Shown: positions 17,399 through 24,792 of the stretch, piece by piece
How the letters are laid out: every line of letters starts with the position of its first letter
How positions within the stretch are numbered: the stretch's first letter is position 1
DNA from: Salinibacterium xinjiangense
Lineage (GTDB): Bacteria; Actinomycetota; Actinomycetes; Actinomycetales; Microbacteriaceae
DNA: 64,000 nt
Direction: 5' to 3'
Assembly: GCF_014645015.1 (NCBI RefSeq)
Contig: NZ_BMLC01000001.1
Coordinates: 682,001-746,000, forward strand
The notes under the pieces: generated by a model
Databases searched by the model: none
What the model saw: only the letters and a program-made list of their open reading frames with translations
Told to the model about the DNA's origin: nothing
Position numbers and translations under genes: made by a program

Positions 17399-18412
17399 AT
17401 GATCCGACGAACCCTCGCAGCCATCATCATCGTGGTGACCGCCCTGGCCCTGCTCGTCGTCGCCTGGCCGCAGTTGTTCGGGGCGGCGAGACTGCCGATC
17501 CTCGCGCAACTCGTGTCGCTTCGGGGAGCTGCTGCCAGCGTGGGGTTCGGCATCGTGGCGTTACTGGTGATCGTGGCGCTCGTGTCCGCGCGCGTGCGGC
17601 GGTTTGCGGCATCCATGGCGGCGATCATGCTGGTGTTCTGCCTCGTCAACCTCGTCGTGCTGTCTGCCCGCGGTTTCGGCGACACGGCTTTTGCCGACCG
17701 GACCGATTCGGATGTGACGGTGCTCAGCTGGAACACCCTCGGCGACCTCCCTGGCGCAGACACCATCGCACAGCTGGCGATCGAGGCTGGCGCCGACGTC
17801 GTCGTGCTGCCCGAGACATCCAGGGCTGCTGGAGAGGCGGTCGCCGCCCTGATCAGCGATGCGGGTCTCCCCATGATCGCCCACACGACCTCGTATGACG
17901 AGGTATCGAAAGCCCGGTCGACCACGCTTCTCATCGGCGTCGGCCTGGGTGAGTACACGGTGGATGAGCTGGCACGCACCACGTCGGTGCTGCCGTCCGT
18001 GGTCGCCAGCCCGGCCGACGGTTCCGGGCCAACGATCGTGGCCGTGCATCCGGTCGCCCCTATCCCCGGCGAGATGGCTCACTGGCGGTCCGACCTGCAA
18101 TGGGTGAAGGATGCCTGCAGCGGCGACAACGTGATCATGGCGGGCGACTTCAACTCGACCCTCGACCACTACGCAGGTCTCGGTGTGGCACCGGGGGCTG
18201 CCGTGGGCAATTGCGTGGATGCCGCCGCCACCACCGACAACGCCGCCGTCGGCACCTGGCCCTCCGCGGCGCCCGCAGTCCTGGGTGCCCCGATCGACCA
18301 CGTTATGTCGACCCCGAATTGGCGGGCCACCGGAATGCGCGTCATCACGACCCAGGATGACTCAGGCAGCGACCACCGCCCGATCGTCGCCCAACTGACC
18401 CCGGCAGACTGA
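17399..18412 (+). CDS. Membrane-anchored endonuclease/exonuclease/phosphatase (EEP) family protein
   Basis: A 337-residue protein. Three hydrophobic helices (about residues 4-24, 44-65 and 68-90) precede an EEP catalytic domain with VLSWNTLG, VLPETSR, MAGDFNST and GSDHRPIVAQ, the expected metal and His motifs. The catalytic domain should face outside the membrane. Related proteins hydrolyse phosphodiesters or phosphomonoesters; the substrate is unknown. It is divergent from the PHP phosphatase and followed by aminopeptidase P. Confidence 0.87.
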   Translation: MIRRTLAAIIIVVTALALLVVAWPQLFGAARLPILAQLVSLRGAAASVGFGIVALLVIVALVSARVRRFAASMAAIMLVFCLVNLVVLSARGFGDTAFADRTDSDVTVLSWNTLGDLPGADTIAQLAIEAGADVVVLPETSRAAGEAVAALISDAGLPMIAHTTSYDEVSKARSTTLLIGVGLGEYTVDELARTTSVLPSVVASPADGSGPTIVAVHPVAPIPGEMAHWRSDLQWVKDACSGDNVIMAGDFNSTLDHYAGLGVAPGAAVGNCVDAAATTDNAAVGTWPSAAPAVLGAPIDHVMSTPNWRATGMRVITTQDDSGSDHRPIVAQLTPAD

Positions 18413-18444
18413 CGGCACGGACCGACCGGGTGGAGAATGGATGC

Positions 18445-19941
18445 ATGGCTGACTCCACCGCATCCTCCACTGCCCCCCGCGCCACCTCGAACCGCTCGAC
18501 GACTCCGCTGTCGTCCACGTTCACCGACTACATCTCGTCACAATGGGCAGACCGACCGGATGTCACCCCGTCACCGCGCGACCAGTCCGCGTTCGCCGCC
18601 GCCCGGCGTGACCGCATCTCTGCCGCTCATCCCGATAAGCGGCTGGTCATCCCTGCCGGCGCTGCCAAGGTGCGATCCAACGACTGCGACTATCCGTATC
18701 GCGCCCACTCCGCCTTCGCCCACCTCACGGGCTGGGGTTCGGATTCGGTCCCCGGAAGCGTGCTCGTGATGGAGCCGACAGGGAATGGGCATACCGCGAC
18801 GCTGTACTTCCGTGAGGCTGCCGGGCGCGACACCAACGAGTTCTACGCCAACCCCGAGGTTGGCGAATTCTGGACGGGCCCTCGCCCCTCGCTCGCCCAC
18901 GTCGCAGCCGACCTCGGGCTCGCGACCGCAGGGCTCCCCGCATTCTCTGCCGTCATCGACAACGTGGATGCCGCCACCCTCGTCGTGCGCGACGCCGACC
19001 GCGACGTGACCGACCAGATCGACGGGCGCCGCCTGCTCGCAGCAGACAGCGACATCGCCGTGGAGCTCGAGACCGATGGCGACACCGAGCTCGCCCGTGA
19101 CCTCAGCGAACTGCGACTGGTGAAGGACGCGTTCGAGATCGCCGAGATGCGTGCCGCTGTTGCTGCCACCGGCCTCGGATTCGACGACGTGGTCGGCGAC
19201 CTGCCGCAGGTGGTCGCGCACACCCGGGGCGAACGCCTCGTCGAGGGCACGTTCAACCGACGCGCGCGCGCCGAAGGAAACACCGTCGGGTATGACACGA
19301 TCGCGGCATCCGGCGCCCACGCCTGCATCCTGCACTGGACGCGCAATGACGGCGCCGTCGTGCCGGGCGACCTGATCCTCATCGACGCCGGCATCGAACT
19401 CGAGAGCTACTACACAGCCGACGTGACCCGCACGCTTCCTGTCAACGGCACGTTCACCGAGGTGCAGCGCCGCATCTACGACGCCGTGCTGGAAGCGGCG
19501 GATGCTGCGTTCGCCATCGTGAAGCCGGGGCTGACGTTCCGCGAGATCCACGCCGAAGCCATGAAGGTCATCGCGAGGAAGACCGCGGAATGGGGCCTGC
19601 TGCCGGTCAGCGCCGAGGAGTCGCTGGAGCCGGATCACCAGTACCACCGCCGCTACATGGTGCACGGCACGAGCCACCACCTCGGCATCGACGTGCACGA
19701 CTGTGCTGCCGCGCGCCGAGAGCTCTACCTCGACGGTGTGCTGGAGGCCGGCATGGTGTTCACGATCGAACCGGGGCTGTACTTCCAGCCCGACGACCTG
19801 AGCGTGCCGGAGCAGTACCGCGGCATCGGCGTGCGGATCGAAGATGACATCCTCGTCACAGAGGGCGGCGCCGAGAACCTGTCGATCGGCATCCCTCGCA
19901 CGGCCGACGACGTGGAGTCGTGGCTGCGCGGTGGAGCGTAG
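18445..19941 (+). CDS. pepP: Aminopeptidase P family protein (Xaa-Pro aminopeptidase)
   Basis: A 498-residue cytoplasmic metalloprotease of family M24B. The N-terminal AMP_N domain includes VRSNDCDYPYRAHSAFAHLTG. The catalytic pita-bread domain keeps the dinuclear metal ligands in LIDAGIE, YYTADVTRT, HGTSHHLGID, FTIEPGLYF and GVRIEDD. It removes N-terminal residues preceding proline. ATG 18445 is chosen because a GGAG element lies about 10 nt upstream; an in-frame GTG at 18430 would place the element inside the gene. A Ser/Thr/Ala-rich, probably disordered N-terminal segment of about 30 residues precedes the domain. Confidence 0.93.
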   Translation: MADSTASSTAPRATSNRSTTPLSSTFTDYISSQWADRPDVTPSPRDQSAFAAARRDRISAAHPDKRLVIPAGAAKVRSNDCDYPYRAHSAFAHLTGWGSDSVPGSVLVMEPTGNGHTATLYFREAAGRDTNEFYANPEVGEFWTGPRPSLAHVAADLGLATAGLPAFSAVIDNVDAATLVVRDADRDVTDQIDGRRLLAADSDIAVELETDGDTELARDLSELRLVKDAFEIAEMRAAVAATGLGFDDVVGDLPQVVAHTRGERLVEGTFNRRARAEGNTVGYDTIAASGAHACILHWTRNDGAVVPGDLILIDAGIELESYYTADVTRTLPVNGTFTEVQRRIYDAVLEAADAAFAIVKPGLTFREIHAEAMKVIARKTAEWGLLPVSAEESLEPDHQYHRRYMVHGTSHHLGIDVHDCAAARRELYLDGVLEAGMVFTIEPGLYFQPDDLSVPEQYRGIGVRIEDDILVTEGGAENLSIGIPRTADDVESWLRGGA

Positions 19942-19995
19942 ATAGTTCCGCCGCTGGTCACATGACCCGGCGTCGGGGGAGCCCGAGACCGTGGC

Positions 19996-20493
19996 TTATG
20001 CCGTCGGATGCTCCTGCAGCGCCTGCTGCGCCTTCGCGGTCAACTCCGGATCGATGATGATCTGGTAGTTGCTGGCGAGCACCTGGTGGGTGGAGGTGAA
20101 ATCCCGGCGGCGGCGGCTGATGGTGTAGGTGACGATGCTGAAGATCATCCCGAAGCCTGCTCCGATAAGCAGTGCGGCGCCGACGATACCGAATGTCTGG
20201 GTGCTCGGCGGGGTGAAGAGAGTGAAAATCAGGCCGAGAAAAAGTCCAAGCCAGGCTCCGGATGCCGCACCCGCGATAGCGGCCCGGCCGTATGTCTGCT
20301 TGCCGGTGACCCGCTCCACGGTCTTCAGGTCGTTGCCGACGATCGAGAGCCTGGCGACTTCGAAATCTGCCTTGGAGAGGCGATCGACAACGGACTGTGC
20401 CTCGAGGTAGGTGTCGTAGGTGCCCAGAACATCGCCCTTGGGAACACTGGGAAGGGAGAGGCCACGCCGACGGAACATGCTCTGGTTGGTCAC
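19996..20493 (-). CDS. General stress protein, YflT-like with two TM helices
   Basis: A 165-residue protein. The N-terminal half (LGTYDTYLEAQSVVDRLSKADF, shown by its first residues LGTYDTYLEA) is the general-stress YflT/DUF-type alpha-beta domain. It is followed by two hydrophobic segments (GAASGAWLGLFLGLIFTLF and the next, about residues 75-120) and a short RRRRDF linker. Function is unknown; relatives are general stress proteins. It is divergent from the PRC/CBS protein with only 35 bp between starts, so the two promoters must overlap. Confidence 0.8.
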   Translation of the reverse strand: MTNQSMFRRRGLSLPSVPKGDVLGTYDTYLEAQSVVDRLSKADFEVARLSIVGNDLKTVERVTGKQTYGRAAIAGAASGAWLGLFLGLIFTLFTPPSTQTFGIVGAALLIGAGFGMIFSIVTYTISRRRRDFTSTHQVLASNYQIIIDPELTAKAQQALQEHPTA

Positions 20494-20516
20494 CGGGCCA
20501 TTGTGCCACGCAGCGG

Positions 20517-20522
20517 TAGGGT
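20517..20522 (+). promoter_or_regulatory. -10 element of leaderless PRC/CBS gene promoter
   Basis: TAGGGT, then TTTACC, then GTG 20529. The 6-nt spacing matches the other leaderless promoters here. Confidence 0.5.
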
Positions 20523-20528
20523 TTTACC

Positions 20529-21860
20529 GTGAGCACGTCGAGAGTATTCGCCGCCCGCCTGGTCGGGTGTTCCGTTTTCGACCCCAATGGCGACCGAGTC
20601 GGCAAGGTTCGCGATGTGCTCGTCGTCTACCGCTCACAGGGCAGCCCCCGCGTGGTCGGAATGGTGCTCGAGGTACCGGGCAAGCGACGCGTCTTCCTGT
20701 CGATCGGCCGCATCACCAGCATCGGATCCGGCCAGATCATCACGACCGGACTCATCAACCTGCGCCGCTTCGAGCAACGTCGTGGTGAGGTCAGGGTGAT
20801 GTCGGAGCTCCTGGGCCGCTCGGTTCGACTTCGCGATGGCTCTGGCGAGGCCAACATCGAGGATGTCGCGATCGAGGAGACGGGGCTCGGAGAGTGGGAG
20901 GTCACCCAGGCGTTCCTGCGCCGCCCCAGGACGACCACCTTCACGAAGGGTGCCACCCTCTTCATCGCGTGGTCCGACATCATCGAGAAGACCGACACCG
21001 GCGAAACGCAGTCGGCGACCCAGCTCGTCGCGAGCTACGCAGACATGCTGCCCGCCGACCTCGCCACCGCCATGCTCGACCTGCCGGAGCAGCGGATGCT
21101 CGAGGTCGCTTACGAGCTGTCTGACGACCGCCTCGCCGACGTTCTCGAGGAGATGCCAGAGAACGAGCAGGTCGACATCATGAACCAGCTCGCCGACGAC
21201 CGCGCGGCTGACGTGCTCGACCAGATGCAGCCCGACGACGCCGCCGACCTCATCGCGCACCTCAGCGATGAGCGCGGCGAGACGCTGCTCGACCTCATGG
21301 AGCCCGAAGAGGCCGAAGACGTGCGCTTCCTGCTGTCGTACGCACCAGACACCGCGGGTGGCCTGATGACGACGGAACCGATCATCGTCTCGGCGGATTC
21401 GACTGTCGCCGAAGGCTTGGCCCTGATCCGTCGCCACGAGCTCGCGCCAGCCCTCGGCGCGGCGATCTGCGTGACCCTTCCGCCCTATGAGCCGCCGACC
21501 GGCCGGTTCCTCGGCATGGTGCACTTCCAGCGCATGCTCCGCTATCCGCCCAACGAACGACTCGGCACCATCGTGGACTCGACGCTCGAGCCCGTGCACT
21601 CGGGTACGAGCGCAGCGGAGGTCTCGCGCATCCTCGCCAGTTACAACCTCGTGTCTGTGCCCGTCGTCGACGACAATCACCGACTCGTCGGGGTGGTGAC
21701 CATTGACGATGTGCTCGACTACCTGCTTCCGGACGACTGGCGAAGTTCGACGAACGACGCAGAAGAGCCGGCTGTTTTCACCAACACTTCGACCGCATCG
21801 GTAACCCTGAGAAAACCGACACGACCAGGCAGGAGGTCACCACGTGGCACGCGACCGTAG
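20529..21860 (+). CDS. PRC-barrel + MgtE_N + CBS-domain protein lacking a channel domain
   Basis: A 443-residue cytoplasmic protein. Residues 1-75 form a PRC-barrel-like domain (VFDPNGDRVGKVRDV), with a second related stretch to about residue 155. Residues about 175-275 match the MgtE intracellular N domain (LPEQRMLEVAYELSD and DDAADLIAHLSDE repeats). Residues about 280-405 are a CBS pair (TTEPIIVSADSTVAEGL and LVSVPVVDDNHRLVGVVT). The Mg2+ channel transmembrane domain is absent. It overlaps the next gene (DUF1003 membrane protein) by 17 bp, so the two may form a complex. A regulatory role in Mg2+ or nucleotide sensing is inference. Confidence 0.87.
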   Translation: MSTSRVFAARLVGCSVFDPNGDRVGKVRDVLVVYRSQGSPRVVGMVLEVPGKRRVFLSIGRITSIGSGQIITTGLINLRRFEQRRGEVRVMSELLGRSVRLRDGSGEANIEDVAIEETGLGEWEVTQAFLRRPRTTTFTKGATLFIAWSDIIEKTDTGETQSATQLVASYADMLPADLATAMLDLPEQRMLEVAYELSDDRLADVLEEMPENEQVDIMNQLADDRAADVLDQMQPDDAADLIAHLSDERGETLLDLMEPEEAEDVRFLLSYAPDTAGGLMTTEPIIVSADSTVAEGLALIRRHELAPALGAAICVTLPPYEPPTGRFLGMVHFQRMLRYPPNERLGTIVDSTLEPVHSGTSAAEVSRILASYNLVSVPVVDDNHRLVGVVTIDDVLDYLLPDDWRSSTNDAEEPAVFTNTSTASVTLRKPTRPGRRSPRGTRP

Positions 21861-22356
21861 CTCTCGCCCCAGCCGTTCAGACTCGCGCCTGGACTCCCCC
21901 CGCGGCCTGCGCACCACCCCATCGATTTTCCAAAGCCGCGACAGGTTCGGTCGATTCACGGAGGCCATTGCGCGAGGCATGGGAACGCCGTGGTTCCTGT
22001 TCGGCCTGTCGATCTTCGTCATCCTCTGGATGATCTACAACACGCTCGCCCCTGAGGGCATCAGGTTCGACTCCGCCGCGATCGGATTCACGGCGCTGAC
22101 GCTGATCCTGTCGCTGCAGGCCTCCTATGCAGCGCCCCTGATCCTGCTTGCACAGAATCGCCAGGATGACCGCGACCGCGTCACCATCGAGCAGGATCGG
22201 CAGCGCGCCGAACGCAACCTCAACGACACCGAGTACCTGGCCCGGGAGGTGGTGGCACTTCGGCTCGCGATGAAAGACCTCGCGTCGAAGGACTTCATCC
22301 GGTCTGAGCTGAAGTCCCTGCTCGAGGAGCTCGAGGAGAAGAAGCCCGGTGGCTGA
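21844..22356 (+). CDS. DUF1003 membrane protein
   Basis: A 170-residue protein. A basic, Ser/Arg-rich N terminus of about 45 residues is followed by two TM helices (GTPWFLFGLSIFVILWMIYN and ALTLILSLQASYAAPLILLA) and a cytoplasmic coiled-coil tail with the family motif AQNRQDDRDR then EQDRQRAERN. The function of DUF1003 is unknown. It overlaps the CBS protein upstream and Mrp downstream (8 bp), so all three are likely translationally coupled. Confidence 0.85.
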   Translation: MARDRSSRPSRSDSRLDSPRGLRTTPSIFQSRDRFGRFTEAIARGMGTPWFLFGLSIFVILWMIYNTLAPEGIRFDSAAIGFTALTLILSLQASYAAPLILLAQNRQDDRDRVTIEQDRQRAERNLNDTEYLAREVVALRLAMKDLASKDFIRSELKSLLEELEEKKPGG

Positions 22357-23485
22357 GCGGGCGGCAACCGAGCGGCTCGAAGCTCTCGTGAGGCAGTCGC
22401 TCGAACAGGTCATCGACCCGGAGATCCGCCGGCCCGTGACAGAGTTGGACATGATCGGCGGTGTGACGGTCGACGAGACCGGCGTGGCATCCATCGACCT
22501 GAAATTGACGATCGTCGGATGCCCCGCAGCCAGGACGATCGAGCGTGACGTGCACCACGCCGTCGCCGGCACCCCGGGCGTGACCGGCGTGACAGTCAAT
22601 GTCGGTGTGATGACGCCGGCCGAACGCGAGGCCCTCACCGCGAAGCTGCGCGGCGGCCGCCCCAAGGCCCTGCAGTTCGGCCCGGAGTCACTGACCCGCA
22701 TCTACGCGATCACGAGCGGGAAGGGCGGCGTCGGCAAGTCGACTCTCACGGCCAACCTCGCCGTGGCGATGGCCGAACGCGGACTCCGCGTCGGGCTCAT
22801 CGACGCCGACGTGTTCGGATTCTCGATTCCCGGCCTGCTCGGCATCGCCGGCGCCACGCCCACCCAGGTCGGCGAGATGATCCTGCCGCCGGTCGCGCAC
22901 GGCGTGAAAGTGATCTCGATCGGGATGTTCGTGGAAGACCACACCGCGGTGTCGTGGCGCGGGCCCATGCTGCATCGCACCATCCAGCAGTTCCTCACCG
23001 ACGTGTTCTTCGGCGACCTCGACGTGCTGCTGCTCGACCTGCCGCCGGGCACCGGCGACATCGCCATCTCGCTCGGCCAGCTGCTGCCCCAGGCCGAGGT
23101 GATCGTCGTCACCACACCGCAGGCCGCCGCCGCCGAGGTGGCGGAGCGCAGCGGGCTCGTCGCGCGCCAGACCGGCCAGGCCGTGATCGGGGTGATCGAG
23201 AACATGTCGGGGCTCGTGCAGCCCGACGGCAGCATCCTCGAGCTGTTCGGTTCCGGCGGAGGGGCGGATGCCGCGGCCAGGCTCTCCACGCCGGAGCAGC
23301 CGGTGCCCGTGCTCGGGTCGGTGCCGCTGAGCATCTCCCTGCGCGAGGGTGGGGATTCTGGCCTGCCGGTAATCCTGGCTTCACCGGACGATCCTGCGGC
23401 CAAGGTCATCCGCGGCATCGCCGAGGCACTGTCAACTCGCTCTCGCGGCCTCGCGGGCCGCAAGCTCGGCCTCAGCACCTACTGA
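22349..23485 (+). CDS. mrp: Mrp/NBP35-type ATPase, DUF59 + ParA-like domains
   Basis: A 378-residue protein. The N-terminal DUF59/MIP18 domain (about residues 5-85) includes VIDPEIRRPVTELDM and IVGCPAARTIE. The P-loop domain starts near residue 112 with ITSGKGGVGKST and also has LIDADVFGFSIPG and LLDLPPGTGDI. The family acts as an iron-sulfur cluster carrier or scaffold. The usual CPxC cluster-binding pair after ENMS is missing; the site reads GLVQPDGS. Cluster transfer is therefore not assured here. GTG 22349 overlaps the DUF1003 gene. Confidence 0.9.
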   Translation: MAERAATERLEALVRQSLEQVIDPEIRRPVTELDMIGGVTVDETGVASIDLKLTIVGCPAARTIERDVHHAVAGTPGVTGVTVNVGVMTPAEREALTAKLRGGRPKALQFGPESLTRIYAITSGKGGVGKSTLTANLAVAMAERGLRVGLIDADVFGFSIPGLLGIAGATPTQVGEMILPPVAHGVKVISIGMFVEDHTAVSWRGPMLHRTIQQFLTDVFFGDLDVLLLDLPPGTGDIAISLGQLLPQAEVIVVTTPQAAAAEVAERSGLVARQTGQAVIGVIENMSGLVQPDGSILELFGSGGGADAAARLSTPEQPVPVLGSVPLSISLREGGDSGLPVILASPDDPAAKVIRGIAEALSTRSRGLAGRKLGLSTY

Positions 23486-23530
23486 GCTGCCCCCGGATCC
23501 CGCCGCGACGAACTGCCCTTAAATGCAGAA

Positions 23531-23554
23531 CGCCCCGGTCGGGTGACCAGGGCG
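23531..23554. terminator. Bidirectional terminator-like hairpin after mrp
   Basis: Stem CGCCC-C-GGTC / GACC-A-GGGCG with loop GGGT; one C.A mismatch. It lies between the mrp stop and the stop of a small minus-strand gene, so it could serve both. No strong U tract is present. Confidence 0.55.
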
Positions 23555-23583
23555 GTGCGGTACCGGAAAGTCCGGCTCGGGCG

Positions 23584-23694
23584 TTACGCGCGACGGGTGG
23601 GCATGCGACGGTATCCGTCGCGCAGTGCAACCACGAAGGTGCCGGAGATGGCCGCCACGAGGAGCGCTGCTGTGATGATCAGTTCGAAGTTCAT
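23584..23694 (-). CDS. 36-residue single-pass membrane microprotein
   Basis: Translation from ATG 23694 gives MNFELIITAALLVAAIS, then GTFVVALRDGYRRMPTRRA and a TAA stop. One TM helix (about residues 4-25) is followed by a positively charged tail, an arrangement typical of genuine small membrane proteins. Codon use is GC-rich at third positions. It is divergent from the LysR gene with 71 bp between starts and ends just before a hairpin. I do not know its function; small proteins of this shape ending in DGYRR.PTR occur in Actinobacteria as hypotheticals. Confidence 0.65.
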   Translation of the reverse strand: MNFELIITAALLVAAISGTFVVALRDGYRRMPTRRA

Positions 23695-23710
23695 AACTCT
23701 ATTCCAGTGC

Positions 23711-23759
23711 CTACAACCTTGTAGAACAAGCTGATCTTACTTAGGCAACCGTGTAGTTT
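23711..23759 (+). promoter_or_regulatory. LysR promoter and possible operator palindromes
   Basis: Two overlapping palindromes, CTACAA-CC-TTGTAG (23711-23724) and CTTGT-AGA-ACAAG (23718-23730), lie between the microprotein and the LysR gene. A -10 box TAGTTT (23754-23759) ends 6 nt before ATG 23766, so the LysR message is probably leaderless. The palindromes are candidates for LysR autoregulation. Confidence 0.4.
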
Positions 23760-23765
23760 AGCTTC

Positions 23766-24680
23766 ATGGATATTCGCCGGCTGGAGCTGCTGAGGGAACT
23801 CGCGGATCGCGGAAGCATCACCGCCGTCGCACTCGCAACACACCGCACCACCTCGGCCGTCTCCCAACAACTGAAGATCCTGGAGCGGGAGGCAGGAGTG
23901 CCACTCACCGAGCGATCGGGCCGCGGGGTCGCACTCACCTCGGCGGGCCGGGCACTCGCCCGCACGGCCACGGACGTCGCCACAGCCATCGAGCGCGCGG
24001 AGGCGCTGTGGGCCGACTTCCGGTCGGCACCCCAGGGCGAGGTCACGATCACCATCTTCCCGACCGCCGGGCAGATGTTCCTGCCGGGCGTCCTCAATCG
24101 CGTCGCCGAGATGCCCGGTCTCCAGCTGATCTGCAGCGACCTCGACAGCTTCGTCACCGACATCGCCGACCTCACGGCCGACTTCGACATCGTCATAGCG
24201 GATGCCCCGGGAATCCTGCCCTCGTGGACCGAACGGGGGCTGACCGTGGTCCCGCTCATGCGCGAACCCCTCGATATCGCCATGCCCGAAGGCCACCCGC
24301 TCGGCGCGAAGAAGTCTCTCACCCCCGCCGATGTGATCGACCAGGACTGGATAGGTGTTCCGTCAGACCTCCCGTTCGACCGGATCCTGCGCGGGATCGA
24401 AGCGGCCAATGCTGCGCCGGCGCGGGTCACCCAGCGCATCGCCGACAACCGCATCGTGGAGTCGCTGGTTGCCGCAGGCCACGGCATCGGGATCCTCCCC
24501 CGCTACACGACCCGCGATCGCGAGAACGGTCTGGTCACCCGACCGCTGGTCGGGGTCAGGTCGTCGAGGCTGATCAGTGCTCTCGTACGACCGGACCGTG
24601 CGCAGCGCCCCTCGGTGCGAGCCGTGCTCTCCGCATTCCAGGCCGAGGCCGCCGAGTTCGAGCAGCGCCACGAAGGCTGA
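23766..24680 (+). CDS. LysR-family transcriptional regulator
   Basis: A 304-residue regulator. The winged helix-turn-helix (residues 1-60: MDIRRLELLRELADRGSI, then TTSAVSQQLKILEREAGVPL) is followed by a linker helix and a periplasmic-binding-like effector domain (about residues 90-295). It is divergent from the 36-residue membrane protein and convergent with the PLP decarboxylase. Its target is not obvious. LysR proteins often control the divergent neighbour, which here would be the microprotein. Confidence 0.92.
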   Translation: MDIRRLELLRELADRGSITAVALATHRTTSAVSQQLKILEREAGVPLTERSGRGVALTSAGRALARTATDVATAIERAEALWADFRSAPQGEVTITIFPTAGQMFLPGVLNRVAEMPGLQLICSDLDSFVTDIADLTADFDIVIADAPGILPSWTERGLTVVPLMREPLDIAMPEGHPLGAKKSLTPADVIDQDWIGVPSDLPFDRILRGIEAANAAPARVTQRIADNRIVESLVAAGHGIGILPRYTTRDRENGLVTRPLVGVRSSRLISALVRPDRAQRPSVRAVLSAFQAEAAEFEQRHEG

Positions 24681-24690
24681 ACCCGGCGCC

Positions 24691-24792
24691 TATTCGACCG
24701 TGCGGCCCTATTGGACCGTGCGGCCTGTTCGACAGTGCGGCCTGTTCGACAGTGCGGCCTGTTCGACAGTGCGGCCCTTATTCGATGGTGCG
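24691..24792. repeat. 17/18-bp tandem repeat, about six units
   Basis: Five units of the form TRTTSGACMGTGCGGCC occur back to back (24691-24777); units at 24726, 24743 and 24760 share the same 17-bp core. A diverged sixth copy (TATTCGATGGTGCG) starts at 24779 and forms the stop codon and last codons of the minus-strand decarboxylase. The array fills the gap between two convergent stops. Confidence 0.85.

Noticed and set aside
24691-24792. CRISPR-like array
   Set aside because: Units are contiguous with no spacers and no cas genes nearby.
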